Notes: a model not told the origin generated them from the sequence alone. Positions 26,588 to 35,847 are shown, counted from the first letter of the stretch. The stretch: DNA of 64,000 nt from Pedobacter sp. FW305-3-2-15-E-R2A2 (GCF_038446955.1 NZ_CP151803.1:2046001-2110000), one strand, 5' to 3'. Numbers and translations are program-made.

Positions 26588-29500
26588 ATGAAACATATTC
26601 TTATCATACGGATGGTATTGTTGTTCCTGCTGAGTGGTCAGTTGTCTGTTTTTGGGCAATCTGCCGATCAGAACTATATCAAAACCGCTAAAGTACAGGT
26701 GAGTGGAATTACCACCGAAGCCGGGCTGAATAGCGTAATTACCGATAAAACCAAGGTTCAGGTAAGTGTGAATTACCTGGATGGTCTCGGGCGTCCGATG
26801 CAGCAGGTGCAGTATCAGTGGAGCCCTTTAGGAAAAGATGTGATTCTGCCTTTCGCCTACGATGACTATGGGCGTGAAGCGAAGAAATATCTTCCTTATA
26901 CCGACAACGGCACGGCAACCGGGAATTACCGGGCTGCTGCACTGGGCAGTCAGCAGTCATTTTACAACAGCCCGCCTGCCGGGGTTGTCAGTATTCCATC
27001 GGGATCGGGGCAGGTGGCTTATTCTGAAACAAAGTTTGAAGCTTCCCCGCTGAGCCGGGTGCAGCAGCAGGGCTTTCCCGGAGGAGACTGGAAGATCAAT
27101 GGTGGGCATACCCTGCGTAGCGGGTATGCGGCAAATGTGGCTACAGATGTGAGGATGTGGAAGGTAACGCCCAATGGCGCCACGGGAAGTAGTTATTACC
27201 CCAAGGGAAAGCTTTATGTAGATACGCTGACCGATGAAAACGGGAACAAAAGTGTGTCGTTTAAAGATGACCAGAACCGGGTGGTTTTGAAACGGGTGCA
27301 GGGACCAGCTGGCTTCCTGAGCACTTATTATGTCTATGATGAGCTGAATAACCTGCGCTATGTGATCCCTCCGGGATTTACAGGAACAAGCTTTATCGAG
27401 AGTGATGCTGCTTTTGACCAGTTTATCTATGGGTACCATTACAATGGTAAAAGGCTGATGACCGAAAAGAAGCTGCCGGGGAAAGGCTGGGAGTTTCTGG
27501 TCTATAACAAACTGGACAAACTGGTGATGAGTCAGGATGCGGTTCAGCGTTCCAAAACACCTCAGCAATGGACGGTCTTTAAGTATGATGAACTGGGCAG
27601 GGCGGCATTTACCGGGATTTACAGTCATACCGGAAGTTCGGCGAATACAAATTACCGCAGTACTCAACAAACTGCTGTTGACGGAAATGCATCCCTCTGG
27701 GAAACTTCTGTAGCCACAGGAACGGGATATACGGCCAATACTTATCCAACCAGCCTGAGTCAGGTGCTGCTGATCAGCTATTACGATAATTATACCATTC
27801 CGGGTAAAACGAGTACCTATGATGCGACACAGACGGTCACGAGCCGGACCCAGGGACTGGCAACAGGAACTAAGGTGAACATCCTTGGCACGGCTACGAT
27901 GCTGCTGACGGTGAATTATTATGATGAGCGGGGCAGGTTAAAGGAAAGCATCAGTGATCACCACCTTAGCGGCACCGACCGGGTGGTCAATACCTGGGAT
28001 TTTACAGGTGACCTGACGGCCAGTGTCAGGACGCATAGCAGCAGCGGGGGAAGTGTAACGGTTGCCATGCGGTATGAATATGACCATTCGGGCAGGAAAA
28101 CGAAAACCTATCAGAAGATCAATACAGATGCGGAAGTGCTGTTGTCGGAGGTGGGGTATAATGAACTGGGACAGGAAAGTACCAGAAAACTGCACAATGG
28201 TCTCCAGACGGTTAGCATGTCTTATAATTCCCGGGGCTGGCTGACCCATAAAAGTGCTTCGCTGTTGGCCATTCAGCTGAAATATAATGATGGATCAGTG
28301 CCCCGGTACAATGGAGATGTGACCGGGCAGCTTTGGGGAACCCCGGGAAACCTGACTAAGAATTATGCTTACAATTATGATCAGTTAGGGCGTTTGTTAT
28401 CGGGTATCTCCGGAACCGGGAATGATGAAAAGAGCATCAGTTACGATGTGATGGGGAACATTCTGAGCCTGACCAGGGATAACGGGACTGCTCAGAGTTA
28501 CAGTTATAGCGGAAACAGGCTGAGCAGTGTGAGCGGAGGGGCGTCGAGAACTTATACTTATGACCTGAATGGGAATGTGCTGACTGATGGCACAAACACC
28601 TTTACTTATAATTACCTGAACCTGCCTCAGACGGTGAGTGGGGGAACTTCAATCACCTATACCTATGATGCCGGAGGAAGGAAGTTGAGGGCGGTGAATG
28701 CAGGGGTAACCGTAGATTATATCGGGGGGATCCAGTATACTTCCGGGGCGATAGATTTTATCCAGACTGAAGAGGGAAGGGCGAGGAAAAGTGGCAGCAG
28801 TTATTTGTATGAATACAACCTTTCGGATCATCTGGGGAACAACAGATTGAGTTTTGACATCTTTTCCGGAGCAGCAAGGGAGATCCAGCACGATGATTAT
28901 TATCCGTTTGGAAAGCGGTTTAATGGTTATTTATTGGGGACGAAAAATAATTACCTTTATAATGATAAGGAGCTGCAGGATGGTTTAGGACAGTATGACT
29001 ATGGGGCCAGGTTCTATGACCCGGTGATAGCCCGCTGGACGGTTATTGATCCATTGGCAGAACAGGGAAGAAGGTATTCTCCTTATGTTTATGTGTTTAA
29101 CAATCCTTTGCGTTTTACAGACCCGGATGGGATGTTTGCTGATGGATGGAGCAGGTTTGCGGATCATGGAATAGTTGATGAGTATTCTGATGGGCTGGGG
29201 CCGCAAGATAATTTTGTTTTTGATCAGAATGGTGTTTTTAAAAGAGTTGACAAAAACGATAAGCCGGATAAATTGGTGATCGAAAATACTGAAACTGGTA
29301 AATCAAAATCGTATGACTTTAACGATCCAGAAACTGATACAAAAGCTATAAGAAATGGTGCTATAACGCATGTTGAAATTATGAGCGACGAGAAAGTAGA
29401 AAAACAAATCAATGAAAGTGGAGTGAAAAATGTAAAATCAAATCGAGTGTTGTTTGCATTGCAAGAAGGTGGCTCAAGGATGGATTATGGATTAAGAGGA

Positions 29501-29839
29501 ATGCAAAATGGAGATTTAGCATCTAATACATTTTACATCAGAGAGGGGACTGCTTATAATTTAGGGGATATAGGGAATTATTTGTGGGGACGGGGAATGT
29601 CTGAGTTAGGTATTGAACTTACTATGGCATCGACTGGTGCACATGGAAATAATATGCTTTTTGGACGCAGGCAAAAAACAGCAGCTTATGATTTTGGCCC
29701 TGGTACTTATAACAGTCCCGGCGTATTTGATTCTGCAGCTGATCAGCAGGCTCTTATTAGAGGGTATATGTCTGGACCTAAATATCCTGAGTTAAAAAGA
29801 AAAGAGTTGCATTCTTATCCAAAATATAATCCTAAATAA
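26588..29839 (+). CDS. DUF6443/RHS-repeat polymorphic toxin with variable C-terminal tip
   Basis: 1083 residues, signal peptide 1-25 (SVFGQ). An N-terminal DUF6443-type domain (NYLDGLGRPMQQVQYQWSP) is followed by many YD repeats and the RHS core end: YYPFGKRFNG, ELQDGLGQYDYGARFYDP, RYSPYVYVFNNPLRFTDPDGM. The core ends at residue 849 and the last 234 residues are a different, AT-rich tip (YGLRGMQNGD, TMASTGAHGNN, AAYDFGPGTYNSPG). In RHS systems this tip is the toxin released from the shell. I could not assign the tip to a known toxin family. The lipoprotein gene directly after the stop codon is the candidate immunity gene. Confidence 0.85.
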   Translation: MKHILIIRMVLLFLLSGQLSVFGQSADQNYIKTAKVQVSGITTEAGLNSVITDKTKVQVSVNYLDGLGRPMQQVQYQWSPLGKDVILPFAYDDYGREAKKYLPYTDNGTATGNYRAAALGSQQSFYNSPPAGVVSIPSGSGQVAYSETKFEASPLSRVQQQGFPGGDWKINGGHTLRSGYAANVATDVRMWKVTPNGATGSSYYPKGKLYVDTLTDENGNKSVSFKDDQNRVVLKRVQGPAGFLSTYYVYDELNNLRYVIPPGFTGTSFIESDAAFDQFIYGYHYNGKRLMTEKKLPGKGWEFLVYNKLDKLVMSQDAVQRSKTPQQWTVFKYDELGRAAFTGIYSHTGSSANTNYRSTQQTAVDGNASLWETSVATGTGYTANTYPTSLSQVLLISYYDNYTIPGKTSTYDATQTVTSRTQGLATGTKVNILGTATMLLTVNYYDERGRLKESISDHHLSGTDRVVNTWDFTGDLTASVRTHSSSGGSVTVAMRYEYDHSGRKTKTYQKINTDAEVLLSEVGYNELGQESTRKLHNGLQTVSMSYNSRGWLTHKSASLLAIQLKYNDGSVPRYNGDVTGQLWGTPGNLTKNYAYNYDQLGRLLSGISGTGNDEKSISYDVMGNILSLTRDNGTAQSYSYSGNRLSSVSGGASRTYTYDLNGNVLTDGTNTFTYNYLNLPQTVSGGTSITYTYDAGGRKLRAVNAGVTVDYIGGIQYTSGAIDFIQTEEGRARKSGSSYLYEYNLSDHLGNNRLSFDIFSGAAREIQHDDYYPFGKRFNGYLLGTKNNYLYNDKELQDGLGQYDYGARFYDPVIARWTVIDPLAEQGRRYSPYVYVFNNPLRFTDPDGMFADGWSRFADHGIVDEYSDGLGPQDNFVFDQNGVFKRVDKNDKPDKLVIENTETGKSKSYDFNDPETDTKAIRNGAITHVEIMSDEKVEKQINESGVKNVKSNRVLFALQEGGSRMDYGLRGMQNGDLASNTFYIREGTAYNLGDIGNYLWGRGMSELGIELTMASTGAHGNNMLFGRRQKTAAYDFGPGTYNSPGVFDSAADQQALIRGYMSGPKYPELKRKELHSYPKYNPK

Positions 29840-30370
29840 ATGAAAAACTTAATTTTTAATACCACGGTCTTAATCTTTACATTAAACATAGTCTTTGGAT
29901 GTAGTTATACCAATAAATATGCAAAAAGAGTTTTTAAGGATAGAGTGTTCATAGCTAAAGAGTTTTTAAATTATAGCATAATAAGAAGTCGTGGCAAAAA
30001 CACAGTTATTCTAGATATCTACAAAAGCAAATTAAAGAATCGTTTTTTTTTTCAAAAGGGAAAAGAAAATGAGTATGTGGTAAGCAAAGATAGTATAGAA
30101 TACGATAAAGAACATTTCAACGATAAGACAGTATATGGCAAAGAGCTCATATCCTTTTTGAAAAAAAAGATCCAAATAATGGATGATTACGATATACGGG
30201 ACGTTAGCTGTGAATTTAGAAATCAAGGTATTGATATGAAGATATATTTTAATTCATTAGATGTTTTATTATATGTGTCAGATTCTAAAGTCATAAAAAA
30301 TGAAGAATGGATGAAATATTTGAAGGGGTTAAAAAAATTAAATGAGAATTGGTATTATGAATATAACTGA
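29840..30370 (+). CDS. Putative lipoprotein, candidate immunity protein for the RHS tip
   Basis: 176 residues; the ATG directly follows the TAA of the RHS gene, so the two are coupled. It has an N-terminal hydrophobic stretch and a lipobox IVFGC (Cys21). The rest is Lys/Asp/Tyr-rich and resembles no family I recognise. Base composition is strongly AT-rich, unlike the RHS core before it. Position and size are typical of an RHS immunity gene. The lipobox places it outside the cytoplasm, hinting that the cognate toxin acts in the envelope; that is inference. Confidence 0.6.
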   Translation: MKNLIFNTTVLIFTLNIVFGCSYTNKYAKRVFKDRVFIAKEFLNYSIIRSRGKNTVILDIYKSKLKNRFFFQKGKENEYVVSKDSIEYDKEHFNDKTVYGKELISFLKKKIQIMDDYDIRDVSCEFRNQGIDMKIYFNSLDVLLYVSDSKVIKNEEWMKYLKGLKKLNENWYYEYN

Positions 30371-30849
30371 TAGTTTTCTCTAGGGCGAGCTTAAAACATT
30401 TGCATAAGAGAGTATCCCAATGGACCAAGGTGGCACAGTATAATGAATGGATACCCAAGATGGATTCAAAAGGAAATTTTGAAAAGTTGGGTGAAGTATT
30501 TGGCGAAAAATTAGCAGAAGGGGTCGTTGTAGCGACAACTGAAGGAATTGGAAAAGGTGTAAGCGCTATTGGAAAAACTATTTCTAAAGAAAGTTCTATT
30601 TTTGGTAAAACACCATTCATCCCAAAGGACGAAACTGGAGCTACGATAAAAACTACAAAAACAAAAGCAGGAAATCCAAAAATAGACGAGGAAGGAAGAG
30701 GAGTTGCTCATACTCAATTAAGAGAAGATGCTTCCGGAAACTATGCGCAACGCACAACTTTTGACGCAAAGGGTAGAAAAAGGAGTGACACGCATTTTAC
30801 AACTCATGGAGAAACAGGAAAATCAAATCCACATAAACACACCTATTAA
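30367..30849 (+). pseudogene. Displaced RHS-type toxin tip (no core, no clear start)
   Basis: The frame is open from 30367 without a convincing start codon; the first ATG (30451) is deep inside. It encodes about 160 residues: a Gly/Lys-rich linker (KLGEVFGEKLAEG, GKGVSAIGKTISK) and a compact end with REDASGNYAQRTTFDAKG and THFTTHGETGKSNPHKHTY. Linker plus short polar His-rich end is the layout of RHS/CDI toxin tips cut from their core. Such orphan tips lie behind active RHS genes and can be recombined onto the core. The toxin family is not recognised. A broken immunity gene follows 4 bp later. Confidence 0.6.
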
Positions 30850-30853
30850 AAAA

Positions 30854-31223
30854 ATGGAAAACGAAGTGCCGGCTTATAACAAAGTAATTAATAGACCAAC
30901 AAGTTTAGCCTTTTTAAAGGATTTATTAAAACTTAAGCAAAAGGTCAAGCTCTACGGAGAGTTTGAAGTTGAGCCATTTGTTGAATTCTCTTTGCGATTT
31001 CAGGCAGAATATTGGTATATCAAATATTCCCTTATTAAAAGACCGGAGTATTTTTATCACTAAGGAATTTAATGGCTTATCTGATGAGACTGATTTAAAT
31101 ATTATCTGGCTGAATGTAACGGATGAAGAAACATTCGATTTAGTGTATAGAGATGGGCAACCATTTGTTAAGTTCTTTACCGATGATGTACAAATTATTA
31201 AATTTTTTAAGGAAAATTGTTAA
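30854..31223 (+). pseudogene. Immunity gene broken by a 1-base insertion
   Basis: From the ATG at 30854 the frame encodes MENEVPAYNKVINRPTSLAF and continues to LIK, then hits TAA at 31061. At 31037-31040 there is an AAAA run. Removing one A restores a continuous frame (LIKDRSIFITKEFNGLSDE, later FVKFFTDDVQIIKFFKENC) to the stop at 31221-31223, giving about 122 residues. The restored protein is acidic and small, like RHS/CDI immunity proteins, and sits directly after the displaced toxin tip. A sequencing error in the A-run is the main alternative to a true mutation. Confidence 0.7.
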
Positions 31224-31593
31224 AAATGATATCGGTGCGTCTGAAAAATCTATTCAGGAGCTACAAAAGCAGATAGCTTTTGAATTATCTCAAGATTATA
31301 TTCAATTGATGAAAAATTTCAATGCTGGTGAGGGTGAAATAGGCGAAAATGGTTGGCTTTGCTTATTTCCAGTTGAAGATTTGGTAATTGCTAATAGCGA
31401 TTATAAACTCCTAATGGAACAGATACCTGATTATTTCTTGTTTGGTAAAGATGCTGCAGACACCGGATACGCATTTCATAAATGAGACAAAACCATTCAT
31501 TCTTTCGGCTTGATGTTTAATTTTGAGACAGATGCAATATCGTTTTGTGGGAAAACTTTTTTAGAATTTGCTGAATATTTATATAATCAATAG
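31222..31593 (+). pseudogene. SUKH/SMI1-KNR4 immunity gene remnant with an in-frame stop
   Basis: The frame has the SUKH-1 pattern: SQDYIQLMKNFNAGEGEIG, WLCLFPVEDLVIANSDYKL and IPDYFLFGKDAADTGYAFHK. It then meets TGA at 31483-31485. The same frame continues at once as DKTIHSFGLMFNFETDAISF and CGKTFLEFAEYLYNQ to TAG at 31591, the expected family end. TGG to TGA is a likely single change. The N-terminal start is also missing, because the frame runs back into the preceding immunity gene. SUKH proteins are broad immunity proteins against nuclease and other toxins. Confidence 0.75.
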
Positions 31594-31647
31594 TTTGATT
31601 TTTTCTAGAATTGGCATCTTTAGATGCGATTATCCTGAAGTAGTAGG

Positions 31648-32742
31648 TTAGGCGTCTTGGTTCTCTGAAGAATTAGAGGCAGGCAAGTAATACTTTTTTC
31701 TGAACCAGAAAGCAACGTTGACCAATGCAATAAGGGCCGGAACCTCCACTAAAGGACCGATTACACCTGCAAAAGCTTGTCCGGAGTTGATGCCAAAGAC
31801 ACCAATCGCTACGGCAATGGCCAGTTCGAAGTTGTTTCCGGTAGCGGTAAAGGCAATTGACGTGCTTTTGGAATAATCCGCACCAAAATATCTTCCTGCA
31901 AAGAAACTACACACAAACATCAGGACAAAATAGATGGTTAATGGAATCGCAATGCGAACTACGTCCATCGGAATCTGAACAATCAGTTCTCCCTTCAAAC
32001 TAAACATGATGACAATCGTAAACAGCAGAGCGATCAGGGTGATGGGGGAGATAAAGGGGACGAACCGCTCCTGAAACCATTTTTCTCCTTTTAAGCGAAT
32101 GAGGCTGTATCGGCTGATGATGCCCATGGCAAAAGGAATGCCCAGGTAAATGGCTACACTTTCTGCGATTTGCCCGATACTGATGTTTACTGCCAGTCCT
32201 TTCAATCCAAATAAAGGAGGCAGTACCGTAATGAACACATAGGCATATACGCTGTACAATAAGACCTGGAAAATGCTGTTTAACGCGATGAGTCCGGCAG
32301 CATATTCCCGGTTCCCTTCGGCCAGCTCGTTCCAGACCACTACCATGGCAATACACCTGGCCAGACCAATCAGGATCAGTCCGATCATGTATTCGGGATA
32401 ATCCCTGAGGAAGGTAATGGCCAGGATAAACATAAGGACGGGGCCCACAATCCAGTTCAATACCAGCGAAGTACTCAATACTTTGCTGTCTTTAAACACT
32501 TCCCCCATCTTTTCATATTTCACTTTTGCGAGTGGTGGATACATCATCAGGATCAATCCTATGGCCAACGGGATATTGGTCGTGCCACTGGAAAAGGAAT
32601 TGATCAGACCCGAAGAAGAGGGGATAAAATACCCAACACTAACGCCAATGGCCATGGCGAGAAAGATCCATAAGGTGAGGTAGCGGTCTAAAAAGCTAAG
32701 TTTCTTTCTTTCGCTTGCGGGGGAACAATGGTTTGCAGACAT
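31648..32742 (-). CDS. acr3: ACR3-family arsenite efflux transporter
   Basis: 364 residues with about ten membrane helices. Conserved ACR3 features: [21 protein letters not shown] near the start, [19 protein letters not shown] with the essential Cys130, [19 protein letters not shown] and [16 protein letters not shown]. It exports arsenite (possibly antimonite) using the proton gradient. It is the last gene of the arsenic operon, 4 bp after the arsenate reductase gene, which delivers its substrate. Confidence 0.93.
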   Translation of the reverse strand: MSANHCSPASERKKLSFLDRYLTLWIFLAMAIGVSVGYFIPSSSGLINSFSSGTTNIPLAIGLILMMYPPLAKVKYEKMGEVFKDSKVLSTSLVLNWIVGPVLMFILAITFLRDYPEYMIGLILIGLARCIAMVVVWNELAEGNREYAAGLIALNSIFQVLLYSVYAYVFITVLPPLFGLKGLAVNISIGQIAESVAIYLGIPFAMGIISRYSLIRLKGEKWFQERFVPFISPITLIALLFTIVIMFSLKGELIVQIPMDVVRIAIPLTIYFVLMFVCSFFAGRYFGADYSKSTSIAFTATGNNFELAIAVAIGVFGINSGQAFAGVIGPLVEVPALIALVNVAFWFRKKYYLPASNSSENQDA

Positions 32743-32746
32743 AGGA

Positions 32747-33163
32747 CTAATGGAGGTTTTCGTTTACAAAGTTTTGCGCATAATGTTTGATCATTTCACG
32801 TACTTCTGCAAATTGCGCGTTGATTTCCGCTTCGGTTCCTGTAGCTTTTGCCGGATCAGGGAAGTTATAATGGAATTTAACAGCCTGGCTTGGGAAATAA
32901 GGACAGTTTTCTTTGGCGTTATCGCAGACCGTGATTACGAAATCGAAATCGATGTTCCGATATTCGTCGATGTTATTGGAGGTATGGGCAGAAATGTCCA
33001 GCCCATCTGCTTGCATCGTTGCGATGGCCTTTGGGTTTACGCCATGGGTTTCTATGCCTGCGCTGTAAATGAGGGCTTTATTTCCGGCAAAATGTCTTAA
33101 ATAACCTTCTGCAATCTGACTTCGGCAACTGTTTCCAGTGCACAATACCAATACTTTTTTCAT
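32747..33163 (-). CDS. arsC: Arsenate reductase, low-molecular-weight phosphatase family
   Basis: 138 residues from the ATG at 33163; an in-frame upstream codon would add ten residues before the conserved MKKVLVLC start, so it was not used. The P-loop CTGNSCRS gives Cys8 and Arg14 (CX5R), and Asp in FPDPAKATG is the general acid region. [16 protein letters not shown] carries two further Cys (in the CDN and ENC positions) typical of the thioredoxin-coupled relay. It reduces arsenate to arsenite for the ACR3 pump. Confidence 0.9.
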   Translation of the reverse strand: MKKVLVLCTGNSCRSQIAEGYLRHFAGNKALIYSAGIETHGVNPKAIATMQADGLDISAHTSNNIDEYRNIDFDFVITVCDNAKENCPYFPSQAVKFHYNFPDPAKATGTEAEINAQFAEVREMIKHYAQNFVNENLH

Positions 33164-33193
33164 AGTGGGTTCCTGGTTTTTATAAATTAGCAA

Positions 33194-33763
33194 TTAGCAG
33201 CATCCTGAATCCGGGCCACATACCGGACCATCAGCAGCAAGGTTGATCAATTGGATTTTAGGTTTTGATTCGCTCGCAGCAGGAGCACAACATTCTTCTC
33301 CGGTATCGGTGGTACCGCAACTGCCCCCGCGACCGATGGCTTTGCATTGTGTGGCATCAGGGATGAGGTTAACGATCAGGTTTTCGCCATCCAGGCTGAT
33401 TTCTCCCGGAAACATCTGCCTGGTGTCGAATTGAGAGTTTCCAAATTCAATCTTTACCGTACCCAATGGGTTTAGGGGCAATGTTTTCTCTACGAGCTGA
33501 ACGATGGACAAGGCTTTGCTCACTTGCATGGCCCTATCACTGTCTTTTTCTGAAGGTTCCCAAAGCTGAACAATGATTTCCGTCCAGGAGTTCATCACTC
33601 CGCCGCAATCTACCGATACGATAGGGGCCTGTTTGATTTCTGTGATGTGGTAAGAAGCATCTACCCATTTGTTCACTGCATATTGAAATTGCAGTGTCAG
33701 TTCCGGATGTTCCTGTAGCTTTGATTTAAAGCTTTGCCAGTTCATTAATGTGGTTGTGTTCAT
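33194..33763 (-). CDS. DUF6428-like, Cys-rich protein of the arsenic operon
   Basis: 189 residues. Residues 1-125 form a soluble domain (WQSFKSKLQEHPELTLQFQY, KQAPIVSVDCGGVMNSWTEI) that I recall as DUF6428 from Bacteroidota ars loci. The C-terminal tail is Cys-rich: GSCGTTDTGEECCAP and PVCGPDSGCC. The tail could bind arsenite or donate it to the pump. It sits between arsR and arsC, with an operator-like site directly before its ATG. Family name is from memory; function is unknown. Confidence 0.7.
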   Translation of the reverse strand: MNTTTLMNWQSFKSKLQEHPELTLQFQYAVNKWVDASYHITEIKQAPIVSVDCGGVMNSWTEIIVQLWEPSEKDSDRAMQVSKALSIVQLVEKTLPLNPLGTVKIEFGNSQFDTRQMFPGEISLDGENLIVNLIPDATQCKAIGRGGSCGTTDTGEECCAPAASESKPKIQLINLAADGPVCGPDSGCC

Positions 33764-33767
33764 AATA

Positions 33768-33794
33768 TTGCAATTTTACGATTGATATAGACAA
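33768..33794 (-). promoter_or_regulatory. ArsR-type operator/promoter, copy 2
   Basis: This 27-bp block directly upstream of the DUF6428-like ATG matches the block at 34149-34175 at 23 of 27 positions. Shared cores are TTGCAAT, ACGATT and ATATAGA on the plus strand; the ATTGCAAT part is palindromic. A second copy between arsR and the rest of the operon suggests that downstream genes have their own ArsR-controlled start. Confidence 0.6.
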
Positions 33795-33800
33795 TTTTTT

Positions 33801-34130
33801 TTAGCAGCATTTGACTTCGCCTTTGTAAGAAGACAGGAAAGCGCCCAATTGCTTTTCCATCAATTTCCAGGTAACCGGGTTGATACAATAACATACGCTT
33901 ACACCTTCGATCGTTCCCTGGATCAATCCTGCTGTTTTCAGTTCTTTTAAATGCTGGGAAATGGTGGCTTGTGCCAGACCAAGTTCTTCTACCAGGTCTC
34001 CGCAGATACAGGTGTTGGAAATCAGAATTCTTTGCAAAATGGCAATCCTGGCCGGATGTGCCATGGCTTTCAGCAGCTGTGACAACTGGTTTTGCTCGTC
34101 GGTAAAGATCTCTGATCTGGTAAGTCCCAT
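33801..34130 (-). CDS. arsR: ArsR/SmtB-family arsenic-responsive repressor
   Basis: 109 residues from the ATG at 34130; the longer form would need a TTG at 34154. Winged helix: LLKAMAHPARIAILQRIL, then NTCICGDLVEELGLAQATISQHLKEL in separated turns. Cys41 and Cys43 lie in the metal-sensing alpha-3 position, and further Cys occur at 80, 82, 108 and 109. Arsenite binding would release it from the operator sites at 34149-34175 and 33768-33794. It heads the arsenic operon. Confidence 0.92.
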   Translation of the reverse strand: MGLTRSEIFTDEQNQLSQLLKAMAHPARIAILQRILISNTCICGDLVEELGLAQATISQHLKELKTAGLIQGTIEGVSVCYCINPVTWKLMEKQLGAFLSSYKGEVKCC

Positions 34131-34148
34131 ATTGGCTTGATTAATACA

Positions 34149-34175
34149 TTGCAATAATACGATTAATATAGAGAA
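34149..34175 (-). promoter_or_regulatory. ArsR-type operator/promoter, copy 1 (upstream of arsR)
   Basis: The 27-bp block has the same cores as the site at 33768-33794 (TTGCAAT, ACGATT, ATATAGA). Read on the minus strand, TATTATTG within it resembles a -7 element with a TTG about 18 bp upstream, so repressor binding would cover the promoter. Confidence 0.6.
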
Positions 34176-34235
34176 TTCAAAGTCATGTGATTGTTTTTTT
34201 TTAGAAATGAGCCTTTGGAGGTTATTTTGGCAGTT

Positions 34236-35774
34236 TTAACGCTTTTCTGTAGCGATTCTATAAGTGGGATCTTCCAGAATGTTGACTACAATTACCTCTT
34301 CTGCGTCTTTTAACAGGTTTCTGCAATCCTCACTCAGGTGAGTCAACTGTAGTTTCTTTCCTGCTTTATGGTATCGCTCTGTGAGTTTATTGAGCGCATC
34401 AATCCCCGACATATCGGCAATTCTGCTGTCTTTAAAATCAATAATTACTTCTTGTGGATCATTGGCAATATCGAATTTCTCGTTAAAATTTGCTACGGAA
34501 CCGAAAAACAGCGGTCCATAGATTTCGTAATGCCTGATTCCATGGTGATCCAGGTACTTTTTAGCCCTGATTCTTTTGGCGCTTTCCCAGGCAAAGACCA
34601 ATGCAGAGACAATGACACCAATCAGCACGGCTAAAGCAAGGTTGTGAAGCCAGACCGTAATTCCGGCCACAAGAATGCCAACAAATATATCCTGCCGGGG
34701 CATTTTGTTAATGATTTTGAAACTCATCCACTCGAATGTGCCAATGGCCACCATGATCATTACGCCGGTTAAAGCAGCCATAGGTACTTTTTCGATAATT
34801 GGTGCAGCAAAGAGAATGATGATCAGAATGGTTAGTGCAGCAATAATTCCCGATAAACGGGCCCTGGCACCTGCAGAAAGATTGACCAATGTTTGAGCGA
34901 TCATCGGGCATCCACCCATCCCAAAGAAAACCCCGTTGAGCATGTTTGCGGTTCCCTGGGCAATGCATTCCCGGTTACTGTTTCCCTTGCTGTCGGTAAT
35001 TTCGTCGACGAGATTTAAGGTCAGCAGGCCTTCAGTTAGTCCCACGGCAGCCATGATCAGGGCGTAGGGAAAGATGACCTGAAGGGTTTGCAGGTTAAAA
35101 GGCACCTCCGGAATATGGAAAGGAGGGAACCCTCCGCTAACGGAGGCAATGTCTTTAACGGTTTTGGTATCAATATTAAATCCTAAGACCAATAGAAAAA
35201 CAATAATAATGGCCACCAGAGAAGCAGGTACAGCCTTTGTGAATTTTGGTAATACGACGACAATGGCAATCGTCAGGGCAACGAGTCCAAGCATAAGATA
35301 CAGTGCATTGCCGCTCATCCATTGCATTTCTCCGTTCACATTGACCTTAAACTGCTCCAGCTGCGCCATAAAGATGACGATGGCGAGACCGTTTACAAAG
35401 CCAAACATGACGGGTTGAGGGACAAGGCGTACAAATTTGCCAAGTTTAAACAGACCTATGCTGATCTGAAAGATACCCGCCAGGAACACTGCAGCAAAGA
35501 CATAATCGAGTCCATGTGATTTCATTAAAGCGATCAGAACGATGACGGTAGCGCCCGCACCGCCGGAGATTAAGCCAGGTCTTCCGCCAAAAATGGCCGT
35601 TACCAGTCCCATAATAAACGCGGCATATAAGCCTACCAGAGGTGGAAATCCCGCAAGAATGGCAAAGGATAGGGATTCGGGCATCATGGTCATGGCTACG
35701 GTCAGGCCAGCCAGGATTTCAATTTTATAGTTGATTTTCTGGGAAAAGTCGAAAAGTCGGAGGTAGGGTTTCAT
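34236..35774 (-). CDS. SulP-family anion transporter with STAS domain
   Basis: 512 residues. The membrane part (about 15-390) has SulP signatures: AGLTVAMTMMPESLSFAILA, FGGRPGLISGGAGATVIV and ECIAQGTANMLNGVFFGMGG. A C-terminal STAS domain (about 410-505) includes VIIDFKDSRIADMSGIDALN. It is a sodium- or proton-coupled importer of sulfate, bicarbonate or a related anion; the substrate cannot be told. It lies upstream of arsR on the same strand but the ars promoter intervenes, so it is probably a separate unit. Confidence 0.9.
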   Translation of the reverse strand: MKPYLRLFDFSQKINYKIEILAGLTVAMTMMPESLSFAILAGFPPLVGLYAAFIMGLVTAIFGGRPGLISGGAGATVIVLIALMKSHGLDYVFAAVFLAGIFQISIGLFKLGKFVRLVPQPVMFGFVNGLAIVIFMAQLEQFKVNVNGEMQWMSGNALYLMLGLVALTIAIVVVLPKFTKAVPASLVAIIIVFLLVLGFNIDTKTVKDIASVSGGFPPFHIPEVPFNLQTLQVIFPYALIMAAVGLTEGLLTLNLVDEITDSKGNSNRECIAQGTANMLNGVFFGMGGCPMIAQTLVNLSAGARARLSGIIAALTILIIILFAAPIIEKVPMAALTGVMIMVAIGTFEWMSFKIINKMPRQDIFVGILVAGITVWLHNLALAVLIGVIVSALVFAWESAKRIRAKKYLDHHGIRHYEIYGPLFFGSVANFNEKFDIANDPQEVIIDFKDSRIADMSGIDALNKLTERYHKAGKKLQLTHLSEDCRNLLKDAEEVIVVNILEDPTYRIATEKR

Positions 35775-35847
35775 GTCTTTGCAAAGATAGGATATCGGCT
35801 TAGGATTGAGGCGTTAAATAACCGGCTTTTTATGACGCGTCATGAAA

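Noticed and set aside
26957..27670. Long minus-strand open frame inside the RHS gene
   Set aside because: It is antisense to a well-supported RHS protein and its product has no signal or family pattern; long antisense frames are common opposite repetitive coding sequence.
34131..34154. Longer ArsR using a TTG start
   Set aside because: The TTG falls inside the operator-like block, and the ATG at 34130 gives a typical ArsR N-terminus.
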